Positions 35,647 to 48,311 of a stretch of 64,000 nt of DNA are shown here, piece after piece (the first letter of the stretch is position 1; each line of letters begins with the position of its first letter). Origin of the DNA: Lonicera japonica (taxonomy: Eukaryota; Streptophyta; Magnoliopsida; Dipsacales; Caprifoliaceae); assembly GCA_021464415.1 (NCBI GenBank), contig CM038470.1, positions 23,771,601 to 23,835,600 on the forward strand, read 5' to 3'. The translations under genes and the position numbers were made by a program. Under the pieces are notes generated by a model. That model was not told the DNA's origin. It made no database searches and was given only the letters and a program-made list of their open reading frames with translations.

Positions 35647-36876
35647 TTATGAATGGATCACGATTTCATAATAATTTGTTTCAAAGCACATGCGACCTAT
35701 TTAAGTGGAACGCACTGAAATTGGCATCAACAATGTTTTCACAACCCGATCTAACTAAAATTACTCTTGTTCTGATGATTAATATTACACTCGTCAAAAT
35801 TAAATCAAATAAATTGTTTAGTGTTACATATACCAACGCACATTACTTTGTTGGTAAAAGCCTATCCCACTAAGCTTTCCTTTTGGTTTGCATTACTCTA
35901 TTCTAAAGCTTCCAAAGTTCCAAGTAATTTGTTTACCTTTGAAATGGGAATCCTATATGTAATGAACAATAGTAGGTAAATGATATATGCTTGAATTTTT
36001 CTAATAAAGGCATAGCTCTTTTCTAGACATGCAAGGGAATAAAGTTGAACAAAGTACAAAAGTTTCTATGCCAGTGGAACATAGCCATGATGCAGTGGTC
36101 CATTCCTTTTGTAGCAAATCTTAGTTTAAATTTGTTTTTAGAATGTCGCAAAAGTTACTCCTCTGTCCGCATACACATTATCTATGCTTTCATAAATCTA
36201 ATTTAATGAAGCATAGTAAAATCAAGAGCCCACATATTTAGAGCATATTCAATTCTTTGGGGAGGTATTAAGGTTAAGGGCACCTAAGATACTTGAATCA
36301 CAATAAAGAATTATTGCTGCCAAAGCAAACAATGCATTGAATGATTGCACATTATACTTTAGAGATACAATATTGCTTTGTCATTAGCCATTTTTAGTTT
36401 TTTACTTCGGCAATAGAACCAACTTAATGAGATTACGAGAACGAGAACATATGCAATATTAAGGAGCAGCTTAAATGTCACAAGTAAGATTTATTGACGT
36501 GGAGTACAAAAGGGTCTCAATTACATACTAATTGTGCACCTCTTTTATTGGACAAAACCTACATTTTAAGATATACATATGAACATACATGCATACATAC
36601 ATATAAATATATACACCAAGTCACCAATATAACATATAATAGCTACTATTGACACAAACCCAAATCAATATCAGAACATCAGAACCTCAAAACTAAACTT
36701 GACCTCTGTTATTTGTACTTTGCAAATCTCCTCACCTGCAACTTTTGTTGGTACTTTACACCATATACACCATATAGCTTATTCCATCATATGGAGTCAC
36801 CCTGCATTAAAATCTTTCATTGGGTTTTTACAAATGCACTAATTTCAACTTGAACACTAATAATGAACAAAACTTC
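35647..36876. other. Spacer without recognised genes
   Basis: AT-rich, with a short ACAT-type microsatellite at about 36580-36620. No coding or RNA signal seen. Confidence 0.55.
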
Positions 36877-36884
36877 TTTACTAG

Positions 36885-37715
36885 CTATGATGCACGGACA
36901 CTCTCTCGGAGAGCGCATATCCTGTCCGACATGTGTCGGACTCGCGTGTCGGAGAGTGTCCCATTGTTTAATAAATTTTTTTTACACCGACACGCTGGGG
37001 ACACGTAAAAAGGGGTGAATATAAAAAAAACTAAAAATATGGGGTGAAAATAATAATAATACAATTTGAAAATAAAACAAACGTAACAAATATCATTTCT
37101 CTCTTTAACCCATAAAACCTAGCCCCATTTCCTAGCCACCATTGAAAGAAAACCCTAGCCCCAGCCATCGACGACTGCTCAGCCCCAACCCGAGGCCTAA
37201 ACAATAGGAAATAGTAAGTATTGGGATATTGCCGGTGATACTTTTGACACACTTGAAGATGTTGGAGAATTTCAAATGGCATCTCTCTCTCTTGATGAGC
37301 CGGAGTTGCAGTCGGTGCTATTTGGGGATGAAGTTCAAAATGTTGAGGCGGTTAATGTTGAGTTGAATGAGTGATTGTTATTTTTATATTCTCCTTTTGG
37401 TTTTTATTATTCTATGGAACAACTTGGTTTATGTAATTATGTATGTTTTTTTATGCTTTAATTATGGAACAATCTTTTTGATGCTTTAATCATAGAACAA
37501 TGTAGTGATCATGTTTTGAATATTTGCCGTTTGGGCTATTAATGCAATCTATTTTCATTTGATTGAATTCTTAAATATTTATAGTATTTATTGCATATAT
37601 ATATAATTAATTAATTAATTAAGAATGTGTCCCCCTTAAGTGTCGTGTCCTACATTTTGGAAAAATTGCGTGTTGTGTGTCGTGTCGAAACGTGTATCGC
37701 GTCCGTGCTTCATAG
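36885..37715 (+). mobile_element. Internally deleted hAT transposon
   Basis: 831 bp flanked by an exact 8-bp duplication TTTACTAG (36877-36884 and 37716-37723), the size made by hAT transposases. Terminal repeats: CTATGATGCACGGAC at the left, and the complement of CTATGAAGCACGGAC at the right. Subterminal zones are dense in GTGTCGGA/GTGTCC motifs, likely transposase-binding sites. It retains the C-terminal end of a hAT transposase (37207-37374). Confidence 0.85.
37207..37374 (+). pseudogene. hAT transposase C-terminal fragment
   Basis: Reads KYWDIAGDTFDTLEDVGEF, then ASLSLDEPELQSVLFGDE, ending at a TGA at 37372. The YWDI..GDAFD and LSLDEPELE phrases are, from memory, typical of the acidic end of plant hAT transposases just after the dimerisation domain. 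The catalytic and zinc-finger parts are absent. Confidence 0.75.
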
Positions 37716-38175
37716 TTTACTAGTGAAAATTTTGGTATACTGATAACTGTACTCTTAATTTAAGACAGAATGAGTGTTTTATTTCAGAAAAAAATGATTC
37801 AATAATCCGCATTTCCTTATTTCTGAAAAGACATGCAAATTGAATGGACCAACTACCCAAAAGTTTCTTGATTTTTATAGGCTCGCATATAATGAGTCGA
37901 CCCCCTACCTACGGTTTGAAAAATGATTCCCGAGGGTCCCAGTGTGGATGCAAGTGCGTAATTCTATACAGAAAGATCAAGGCAATAAGGTCCAAATCCC
38001 TAACGAATTGTAAAATTCCCATTAAATGGGTGCTAAGCATAGAGGAAAAGGATATTCCTCTTAGTGAATCTATCCATTACTGCCATAAACTAGAGCACAA
38101 TTCAGTTATATGACGAGAAAATTCTTGAGCACATAATTTAGCACGCGGTTTAGTTTAAACAGCCAATACCTTGAT

Positions 38176-41100
38176 TCACGCATTACTCCCTTCTGGCAGT
38201 GTTATCAAACGCGTGCTTGAATCGTACACCAACTGCGTTTGGCAGCTGAAAACGGATGAGATAGACGTTACAAATATGGCAAAAAGATAAAAAGAATAAA
38301 GTTGCCTCATCAGTCAAATGAGGCAAAGAGAAGTAAACAAATATACCACGAGGCCGCCAAAAATTACATAAGAGTACTTCTGGAGGAACAGGTGACGAAG
38401 AAATGTTTACAGATGCAGTGACGGGTCATTAATACATTAATCAGGTAGTTGAGCTTACTATAGCTATGTTCTGTTATGCTCCACTTTGAACCAATACATG
38501 AGTGACACATCATTGTGCCCTCAAATTTGTCTTAAACCACGTGATCATCCTAAAATTATTTTTAATTTAAACAACCATAGACTTACTTTGTGCATTTGAT
38601 CTTGTTGGTGGTACCACCACTAGGAATCGAGAGTATGGTCCCAAAGAAAGAAGTGTTCTCCGTGCCACAATTTGGGCAGGGTCCCTAAGAAAATATTTAT
38701 GTTGTATGTTAATTTCTAAATATACCCAAAATCGGAAGGACGGTTAATATAAAACCTTATAAGAGATGCCGAAAAAGGATCTTACCTTTAAGATGAGAAA
38801 GTCTTTGACAATAGCATTTGTAATTGCATTAGACAAATATAGTATGAGGGGCAGCGCAGCAAACCAAGTGAATATGAAACTGAATGGCTCTGGAAGCTGC
38901 AATCACCAAAGAATTAGTCAAGTACACACACACACAGAGACATGGAGAGAGAGAGAGAGAGATGCTATTGCAAAGCACTTTTGCCATGGCAAATGGTGCA
39001 TTGACTAATTGTACATTATATTTTAAAGATAAGGTATTGCTTTGGTAATTGAGCTGCTCTTAATGAAATGAGAGAAAACAACCTGAATGCAAATTTAATT
39101 TTGAAAGAAAAAGAAAAAAAAAAGCCGTATTCACATTTGAAAATTGCGCTAGCTTTGAACATCTTGAGCAGTTAACACCAAATACAAAATTGGGTCTACT
39201 TGGATAATCTTGAATCAACATTTTAGTTGCTTTTGTGCAATAAAAAATTATTGGACCTCTCTCTCGCTCTCTCAGGGTACACATGTTTAGCTGTATAAAA
39301 CAAATTTCATGTTGCTGCTTCATTGAGGAAGAGAATAGAACAAGAAGAAAAACTAGCTATATTTATTTACCTCCAAAAGATATGTGATTTCAAATCCAGT
39401 TAAGTCATCCAGGAAGAAAAATCTGTCAAAACGAACTAGTGATTATCATGAAGTTCTATGATGGCACAAATTTAAATTAGAAGCTTATTTTGAGTTCATG
39501 ATTTTCCCCATTAAACAAATTCATTCACCTCCATCAACTTTGCTTAACCAAATTTTGTCACTATCCAGGTAATTCAAAACCATCAGCATTCCAAGTTTTT
39601 GTTTTCTATGGAAAACATTTCTAAATGCATACTTCGAGTAACTTCACTGGAGAGGAACCAAGTGTCGAGAATACAAAACAAATTCTGAACCCAGCATTTA
39701 TTGGCACTTACAATGTCAATGCAACTACAGCTGCAGGGACGTTCAATAGAAACATCTTAAGATAGTCCACATATAGATCACTGTAAACCTACATGAGGAA
39801 AATTCATAAACACAAGAACCGTGCCGCAACCATATATATATATATATATTAAATCATGACCAAATAACATTATTCGACATGCATACCTTTCTGCTACGAA
39901 GACTGCATCTTGGACCCTCGATCACAATATCACTACCATCCATCTAGAAGCCATTTATGGATGAAAACTTGTTAACAACACATCAATACAAGCCCAGATA
40001 GAAAGATCAGTAACCATTGAGAAAAACTTTCATGACAACTCCCTATGTCCCTAATTAGGAGTCCGTGTTTGACTTTCACCTTTTTTAAGAATACACTAAC
40101 TTCATTACAATCGATATTTTCCTTTAATCAGTTTTGCACATTGATTATGTTCTTAATAAGAAAGTAGACCTAATTTGGGATATCCCAAAAATAATATCAT
40201 ATTCTTAATTTGGGACAGAGTGAGTATGTCAGATGCATATTGTTCATCAAAGTATGCACATACGAATAGTAGACAAACCTTCAGTTGCAATTTCAGTTTG
40301 TCGTACTCTTCATCGGTCAGAATTGGTTTCCCAGATACATAAGCCATTGAAGCTTCTAAAAACTTCTGTTCATCAGAGCCTGCATAAGAAATGATCGAAT
40401 AATTTTTTTTATGTAAGCAATAGAAAAAGATTAATCCATCAGAATATAGTCAGGGAATTCTTAAGTTAGAAACTAAATTATATTTACTTAGCATGACAAC
40501 GCTGCTTCCTTCCCACATAAGTTCTTCCTTGAGGAGATCAAATTCCTCATTGGACATGATAGCTTTTCCCTCGTAATAAAATGACTGTAGCAGACCAGAG
40601 AGAAGTTAATACAACTTATATTAGACAAAAAAAGAGAGATTATCTTGGCCATTGGTGTAATTTGGGTTGATCTCAACTGCTGTTGTCTATATATGCTTTG
40701 AATACATACTTGTAGTGCTAGAAGAAATTCCTGTTCCATTTCCCCTAATGATTTCTTCTCTGCTTTCTTCTCTAAGCTGCAATATGGCAATATCTTACTA
40801 TCAACAACTTCATCTTCTTGGACCTGACCTGAAATTAAAACTGAGTAGGTTAGCATACTGAATATCTTACACTTAGCCCATTTCCTTTGATTAGCGGTAT
40901 TACTTTTGGATTCACTTTTCTGGAGTTTGGACTGTTACATAGGATTACGTGGAAAAAGAAATGGATTCTATGGAATTGTTTTGCACAGTAAAGGAAACCA
41001 TAAAGAGATGATACAAGTGGGTTTTGCATTCCATGGGGAAAGGAAAAATTGGGCTACAGTTGACTGTACAATGAACATTGGTTAGTTATAAGATCAATGC

Positions 41101-42743
41101 AATCAAACATAGGGGTGTCCAGAATCCAATCCAAACCGAGGAACCGATCCAATCCAATCCAATCCAATCCATTTTTCCTAGATTTTATGGATGATTGGAT
41201 TGGATCGGATGCAAAATTTGAAAACCGAAAAAAATTGGATCGGTTCTGGTTTGATGTGCTCCAGGAACCGATCCAATCCAATCCAATCCAATCCATTATT
41301 AGAGTTGCCACATATCTCTCCCTCATTGGTAGCATAATTTAATATATACAAGGGGTCACTTTGAAATCATTTAATCTTAATTTGTTATTTAATATTTAAC
41401 TTAATTATGTATGGTTCATCACTTAGTTTAATTATGTATCTTTGGTTAGACGATAGACATTTTAACTTGAAGCTATTTGGTTGAACACTTAAACTTTATT
41501 TGTAATAGATTTTATTTAATTTACAAGTAGTTTTCGTCTTGTTTTACATTAAAATTGAACATTTCAAGAATTCAATATATCTTATTTTAAATTTCTAATC
41601 GGATCGGATCGAAACCGATCCAATCCAACATTTAATTGGATTGGATTGGTAAAATGTATTGGATTGGATTGGATGCCAAAACCTAAAACCAACATCGGAT
41701 CGGATGCAGATGGTTTAAAATGACCGGATCGGATCGGATGGACACCCCTAATCAAACAGCATGAAAATGGAAAATACCCCGGATATTCTGGATTTCCATG
41801 AAAAAAGAAGTGAAATCACACACATGTTTAGGGTGAGTTCAATTGGCTTGAAGGGAAAAGAATTGCATTCCGTTGAACATTTTTTCATATTTTTTCTACG
41901 AAAAACAAGGTGCAGGTGGGTTTTTGAATTAAATGGAAAATAAGAAAATTACACTTAAACCCCAACTACCATGGATACTGATTCAGTAAAAATCATCCAA
42001 TCAAACATGAAGGGCGCGTATGATTGTAAAGTTGGAAAATGATTGAAAACCCAGCTAATTTTTACGAGAAGTTGGAGAGTGAAATAATTTGCTGAAAGTG
42101 GATGTTTTATTACTTTTTTGTTTTTTCGTAGAATCTAATTTGATAGGCAGGTAAGAAATTTTTTACGTGAAAAATAAGGAAAAGATTGAGAACACTTGAC
42201 CCTATAACTAATCTCTGTAAAAATTAGTTGTTTTTCAAATCATTTAAAAAATGATTAAAAAGAATTACATTTCTACTATATGCAACTCGTTCCTAATAAA
42301 TGTTATCTATCAAAAACTAAACTAGATGCCAATAGCCTTGTTGTACCGGTGACAGTGGACGAGATTTATCTTTATTTGAAGCCCCACTTTTCCTGTAGTG
42401 ACAATTTCCCCCTCCACCATTTAAAAAAAATAAATTAAACTAAATAGTTCAAAAGGGGTATAAACAGAACAAACAGGGTAGTAAAAACTATAACTGAATT
42501 AAAGATATTAAAAACCTAACCTGGCTGATCACTAGTGGCCTTAGGTGAAAGTAAGATCAACCTACGGCGGAAAAAACCCTTTTGGGAAGTTAATTGAATT
42601 GACTGACCCCTTGAAGAAGAAGAAGAAGAAGAAGAAGAAGACGGAGATGAAGAAGCAGAGGATGAAATAAAAATAAAGGGTTTTCGAAAAGGGGCAGTGT
42701 AGAAACGAGGAGTGATTATGGTGAACCCTAATTTGGTGGCCAT
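38176..42743 (-). CDS. PGRL1: PGRL1 thylakoid protein of cyclic electron flow
   Basis: PROTON GRADIENT REGULATION-LIKE 1, a thylakoid protein that with PGR5 supports antimycin-sensitive cyclic electron flow around photosystem I. Ten exons deduced from GT/AG borders and phase: 42521-42743, 40710-40828, 40488-40584, 40279-40379, 39887-39943, 39712-39788, 39371-39422, 38786-38896, 38587-38684, 38176-38245; total 1005 bases, 334 residues. Residues 1 to about 70 are a Ser-rich transit peptide. Core blocks: GEMEQEFLLALQ, SFYYEGKAIMSNEEFD, LMWEGSSVVML, MAYVSGKPILTDEEYDKL, GPRCSLRSRKVYSDL. Two membrane helices lie in exons 6-7 (about 208-238) and exon 8 (about 249-275). All six cysteines expected from the family are present (91, 193, 282, 285, 310, 313; CPNC and CTNC near the end). 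Intron 1 contains a hAT MITE. Confidence 0.95.
41110..41750. mobile_element. hAT-type MITE in PGRL1 intron 1
   Basis: 641 bp flanked by a perfect 8-bp duplication ATCAAACA (41102-41109 and 41751-41758). Termini are perfect 12-bp inverted repeats TAGGGGTGTCCA. Subterminal regions are full of CCAATCCAATCC and GGATCGGAT motifs in inverted arrangement. No coding capacity. Class assigned from the 8-bp duplication and TAGGGGTG-type ends. Confidence 0.9.
42615..42642. repeat. GAA/TTC microsatellite inside the PGRL1 transit peptide
   Basis: Repeated GAA on the plus strand encodes a run of Ser in the plastid-targeting part of PGRL1 (about residues 35-44). Copy-number change would add or remove Ser without shifting frame. 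Confidence 0.85.
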
Positions 42744-44790
42744 TTGTGGCGGCGGCGGCAGCGGCGGCGGTAGTGGTAGTTGTGGTGGTGGAGTGGGGAG
42801 TAGGGGGAGGAATTGCCAAATGGGTTCATAGTGAGTTTGTTGGAGGGAGGACAGGATAAGGTGTGTGGAAAATGAGTGGAGGGAAATTCGCAGGCTGTTT
42901 ATGTTTTGTCCTGTTTTTCTTTCAATGAATATATCAGTTTAAGGATTTTCCACAAAATCTTTGTGATGTGGCATCTAATATCTGCCGAGTCAGCATCTCT
43001 GTTTGGATGGGTTGTTCGAGCATATTCTTTTAAAAAAATATTAGACTTCCTTACTTTTGGATAATTTTTTTATAAGTTTATGTGGCACTATTTAAATTAA
43101 TTAAGTTGTAAAACATATTAAAAATATTATTAATTATTAAAAAAATATGTTAAATTTCAGCCACACAATTTTTTATTTTTTTACATATTTTTTAGATTAA
43201 AAAAATCATTGCTCCTTTGTACATGGATACATTGGTGGAGCAGTTTAGCTTATTTTTAAAAAAAAGTGTTATTTGACTTTCTTTTTTATCTCATTAAGGT
43301 CACAATAAATAAAAATAAAATAAGTTTAACATTACTCACAAATAACTTAGTAAGTTATGTTAATGTGTGTTCCCCTACCCTATCAAAACGAGACATTTTT
43401 TTTTTCTAAAAGAAAAATTGGTCTAAATTTTTTCCTTTTAAATATAATAACAAAGACTCACCAAGTTCGAATTCCAATATCCTAAACCAGATTGGTACCT
43501 TTACCAATTATAGTAGGCCACTACCTCAAATCTTGTTAATGTATACCTCATATCATATTTATTGTAATTATAATACTATTTATAAATTCAAAAAATGAAT
43601 AAGGGATTTTGACTCGCCTCTATTAATCCTTTCATCAAATTTTGTTTAATGGGATTTATTTTAAAACTTAAATGGATGATTTTATTTTTTTTACAAAATT
43701 TGGTAGAGATGATCTCTACAATGAGTAGATTAATTTCACAAAATTCATTAAAAAAAACAAATTGGAAGCAAGTAAAATGATCCTTTAAAATTTTAACGGT
43801 CGAAAATGAAAATATGTAGCAAATTTTTATTACACCTACTTGCGGTTTGAGTAATTTTTATAAAATTTTATGGATATGATATATTTATTATAAAAATAAT
43901 CTTCACCATATTTTGTAAATATTTTTTTTATTTAAGTTTTGAAATAAATCTCATTAGATAAAATTAAATGAAAGGGCAATAGAAACGAATCAAAGATTTT
44001 AACTTTGAAGAGGAGAAGAGTTGGGTAGGAGGAATTAATGTGGATCTCTATTTTTTTATGTCAGTTTTTAGTGAAACGAAAAATCCAGTGACACCACAAA
44101 AGAAATAGATAGAGAATCACATGTGAAAACTCACCTGGATACAATCTGCTGCTTCTAGTCCAGCCCACTTAGCTCATTGAGCCCAGGCTCAATCGTAGCC
44201 CTGCTTCTTCCAGTGCAGCTCACCCAGCCCATGGTTTATTACATGATTATGATTATTATCGTAGAAAATTATACAAAGTTACTCATTTTTATAATTCAAA
44301 CTTTATTCTTGTTATTTAAATATTTACCATTATACTAAGTTATTTCGTTTGTTAAGGGATCTTTTAGGTTTTCTATGTGAACCTTTTATTTTTTATGGAA
44401 AAAAATAATTTGGAAAAGAAACCTAGAAGACTTGTTTTTTTTATAAAATCCAAAAATTACTTCAGCTTTGCTTCTTCAAAAGTTCAAGACTTTGTATAGA
44501 GAACATCCATTTAACCATAGATGCACCGACTGGGAACATGAAATAGGGAAGAAAATTTTAAGACACAAGCCTAAAAACATTTTACAAAAAAAAACTTTGA
44601 AAACATAAACATAAATTTTCGCGCACCTCAACTAATCCGTGTTCATGGTGCATAACTGCCACTTTGAAATTCTAGTTTTCAACCCAACAAATGATTCATT
44701 AATCGAACCCATGGGGAAGAAGTTAAAGCCATTTTCGCTTGATGGTTTATCTAACTAAAAAATTTATCCTTGTGAGAAACAAATTGCTAC
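42744..44790. other. PGRL1 upstream region and spacer
   Basis: A GCC/ACC-rich stretch just upstream of the PGRL1 start gives an 85-codon out-of-frame reading that I take for leader sequence. The remainder is AT-rich with no recognised gene. Confidence 0.5.
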
Positions 44791-45010
44791 AAATCTTATT
44801 GTATCAACTGCATTGTAATAGCATAGAAGCAACCAAATGATATTATACTATTCATGTCTACTTGTGTTAGGGGTGGGGGTTGTTGAAGTGCGCCAATACA
44901 ATGTTTTCTTAAATTACATCGATGGAATTCGAACCCGTAATTAACCCCTATCCATCTTTCCCACATATCAACCAACATTGACTACTGTGCTACAAGAGTG
45001 ATCCACCCAA
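44790..45010 (-). mobile_element. Possible tRNA-derived SINE
   Basis: On the minus strand CTTGTAGCACAGTAGTCAAT (A-box-like) is followed after about 50 bases by GGGTTCGAATTCC (a near-perfect B box). The spacing and sequence suit a SINE head; a tail of target duplication was not found. It ends about 100 bases before the HPR3 stop codon. Confidence 0.4.
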
Positions 45011-45112
45011 TGTACTTCGAAACTTTTTTTCCAGCTAAACTTATAACCTTATTACACCATACAAAATCCTAAAACCATTCTACTCAAAACTCCACCGCAA
45101 AACGCATTTCCT

Positions 45113-47038
45113 TCATTCAAACTTCACCTCGCACCGCAATGGCTTATTCTCGAAAAACGCCTCCAAGTTACAAACAATAAGCTCTCTTAGATTCTCAAAT
45201 GATTCCGAGGTCGCAATCGCTCTATGCGGAGAAAGCACAACATTATCCAACACAAATAACTCTTCAGGTATATTAGGTTCATTCTCGTAAACATCGAGTC
45301 CGGCCCCGCCAATATCTCCACTTAAAAGAAACTTTGCTAATTCCTTCTCGTCAATTAGGGCACCACGCCCGACATTTATTATGATGCCTTTTTTCCCCAA
45401 AGCCGCCATTACGTCCTTGTTGATTATGTGGTGGGTTTCGTCTGTTAAAGCACAACAGACAATAAGAGTGTCGCTATTACCTGCAAGGTCGAGAATGTTT
45501 GTATAGTAAGTATAACAGGTGTTTGGCTTCTTCTTCCTCGAGTTGTAATTGATAACGCAACCAAAGGGCTCGAGTCTCCTTGCTATCAATGAGCCAATGC
45601 TTCCAAGTCCAAGAATCCCGATTCTTTTTCCCCCTAACTGCGATTAGAATTGAATGTTTGATATATTAGAGGGTGTAATTAATCAAGTTCAAGAACAACA
45701 TATGGTAACATGAAGTTTTAACAATATAGATGCAAGAAAATTGGTCCAGAATCCGCTGATCTAAAACTAAGGAAAGAGAAAAACAACATTTAGATAAGGG
45801 TGGTCTACCCAAACCTCTCTGTCTCAACTAAGAGTTATAGTTTCCATTTTTGAGATGTCAAGTTCTCTAAAATAGGCTATAGATGAATGGCGTTTACGAA
45901 TATTAAAACGTTATTACAATAGCTAACGACTAAACTGACCTCAGAAAAAATGTCAATAGTATCACTTGATATGTTTGACAAATAAGTGACTCTTTACTTT
46001 CACAAGAAGGGAGCATAAAGCTTCAAACTAAAACACCAGCTTCATTTTAGTGCTTGATAAATCTAAATACATCAGTCTGTTCTAATGTCACTTGAGAGCA
46101 TACAAGATTAATAACTCCCATATAAATTCAATTTCAAGATAGCAGACCAAATCTCTGACAAATGTATCCAACAGTGAAATTGCACGTACCTAAAGGGTGT
46201 GCTTGGCAACTAAATTATCTCAAATATTTACCATCAATTCCAATTCTAAAGTTGGAATCGGATTTCCCCAAATACAGCAGAACCTAATTCCATGCTTTGG
46301 AATTGAAATTGGAGCATAATCAATGTGTTTTCGGGAACTCCAGTTTCAAGATTCAATGAAATTGCACATATAGAAAAGTACACAAAAAAATAAACAATTA
46401 TAACACGAATCACAAAAAAATAAACAATTATAACACGAATCACAAAAAAATAAAGGTAAACAAGTGTACAACATAATAAAAAGTGTAACCTTGGCAGTTG
46501 GTGTCACATTAACTTGATGCAAAAATTAAGCAACATTTTCATCAAAAGAGCAGTGACCAACGCATTTTCAAGTAAAATTAAAAGTACGCAAGTAGAATTA
46601 ATTCACCTTTGAACCCAGTTGGTAATCTCCCTTCACCGTCCACAACCCATCCCTCACAAATCGATCACCGGCTGAAACCTTCCGGAAAACATCAATCAAC
46701 AAACCAACCGCATAATCGGCTACATCCTCGGAATACGCCTCGCCGGCGCTAGTAACCCTGATGTTCCGGCGCCGGCACTCAGGGAGGTCGATGTGGTCGA
46801 GTCCGGCGGTGGTACCCACCACGCACTCCAAAGAAGGGAACTGGTTTAAGGTGTCGGAGGTGACGGGAGTGGGGGCCACACAGAGCATGACCCGGACGGA
46901 TTTGGATAGGGTCGGGAAATCCGGGTCGGAGGGTTCGAGGAGGCGGAATTTGGATTGGATCCAGTGGTTGAAAGAGACTGTGAATCTGGGGAGTCGATGG
47001 ATTAGGACTAATGGCAGATTTTCTTGGGAAGAGGCCAT
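45113..47038 (-). CDS. HPR3: Glyoxylate/hydroxypyruvate reductase, HPR3 type
   Basis: NAD(P)H-dependent 2-hydroxyacid dehydrogenase that reduces hydroxypyruvate and glyoxylate, a back-up to peroxisomal HPR1 in photorespiration; in some asterids relatives reduce hydroxyphenylpyruvate. Two exons, 46607-47038 and 45113-45637, with a 969-bp phase-0 intron, giving 318 residues, normal for the family. The substrate-domain part has TTAGLDHIDLPECRRR, SEDVADYAVGLLIDV and RFVRDGLW. The nucleotide-binding motif GLGSIG (residues 154-159) starts exon 2. Catalytic residues: Arg235 in NVGRGALID, Glu264 in YENEPNIPEE, His282 in LSPHRAIAT. The end EVKFE has no peroxisomal PTS1 signal, so a cytosolic enzyme is inferred. 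HPR3 is favoured over HPR2 by the DETHHI and IGGAGLDV..NEP phrases. Confidence 0.93.
46381..46454. repeat. 30-bp tandem repeat in the HPR3 intron
   Basis: CACAAAAAAATAAACAATTA followed by TAACACGAAT, present twice in full and then partially (46381, 46411, 46441). Confidence 0.95.
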
Positions 47039-47597
47039 TGATGATTGATGTGAGAGAATATGCGCTCACTCTCTACCTTGGGACATCTATTTGGCGTCTA
47101 GAATGCTGGGTAAGGCCATTTCCACTCGATTACAACCCAACATATGTTAAAAACGGATGCTAAAAAGTAAATCAAAATTGAAATTGGTTCTCGACAATTT
47201 TATCCACCATCCGAGATATTATTTGTTAGGCGCAGTAAGAAGATTCTTCCATGAAATATGATGTGTTACGAAAGTGCAATTTTTTAACTCTCATGACATA
47301 TAATTTGTCGTAGAAAACGTATTTTAGCTCGAAACATTATATATCGTGGCACACATTTTACCATAGCATGATACATTATGTGTTATGGAAAAGTTTTTTA
47401 ATTTTTTCAAGTATAATTTTTTTTAAATTGATAAGCTAAATATTTACTTTTACACTATATTTTTACCTTACTTATTAGAGATGGCCTAAGTATATAATAA
47501 TTTTTCTTTTTAAAAAAATATAGAAAATATTTACATGTATTCTAAAGGCACATATTAATTTATTTAAAGTTATGTATTTAATATTTTGTCCATCTTT
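47039..47597. other. HPR3 upstream region
   Basis: Should contain the promoter of the minus-strand reductase gene; no clear TATA box or other motif that I would defend. Confidence 0.4.
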
Positions 47598-47606
47598 ATC
47601 TTAATT

Positions 47607-48302
47607 CTAGAAATTAGGTAGAAGGGCTTATTATACATTGATTTTTACCAAAAATCCAATGAATAATATTTTTTTGAATGAAGGGCCTATTTTTAATTGG
47701 TAATTTGAATGAAGGGCCTATTTTTAATTGGTAATTAGTGTAAGATGCCTATTTTGTTTTATATTTTAAATGAATGTATTTGAATAAATTTAAATATCAT
47801 TTAATTAATAAAAACATGTTATGTATTACCTAAATTACCCCTTTTAATGAAATTTTCACAAAAAATATGGACTGCAAAGTTCATATTGCAATAAAATATG
47901 AACTGCAAAGTTCATATTGCAGTGAAATATGTACTGCAATATGAACTTTGCACTAAAAATATGGACTGCAAAGTTCACATTGCAGTAAAATATGGACTGC
48001 AATATGAACTTTGCACTAAAAATATCGACTGCAAAGTTCACATTGCAGTGAAATATGGACTGCAAAGTTCATATTGCAGTGAAATATAGACTGCAAAGTT
48101 CATATTGCAGTCCATATTTTAATGCATATTGATATTTTTTTTAGTTTATTTTAAGGGTTGGGATGTCATTTTATAATGAAAAAAAAAGACACATGTCATA
48201 TTATCAATAAAATAAAAAATAGGCCCTTTATTTAAAAAAAATTTATTCCTTGACCTTAGTGTGAAAATCTTTCTCTAATAAGCCCTTTTTTTTAATTGCC
48301 CC
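47607..48302 (+). mobile_element. Mutator-like non-autonomous element, copy D
   Basis: 696 bp, from CTAGAAATTAGGTAGAAGGG to TTTTAATTGCCCC, flanked by an exact 9-bp duplication ATCTTAATT (47598-47606 and 48303-48311). Same arms and array as copy C. It also has a private 31-bp tandem duplication (GAATGAAGGGCCTATTTTTA type) near 47675-47735, which explains part of its extra length. Array at 47866-48115. Inserted about 570 bases upstream of the HPR3 start. Confidence 0.9.
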
Positions 48303-48311
48303 ATCTTAATT

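Noticed and set aside
42562..42819. 85-codon minus frame with Thr/Ala runs overlapping PGRL1 exon 1
   Set aside because: Out of frame with the PGRL1 protein; arises from GCC/ACC and GAA repeats in leader and exon.
44790..45010. A tRNA gene on the minus strand, given the good B box
   Set aside because: No cloverleaf with paired acceptor and anticodon stems could be drawn; a SINE head is more likely.
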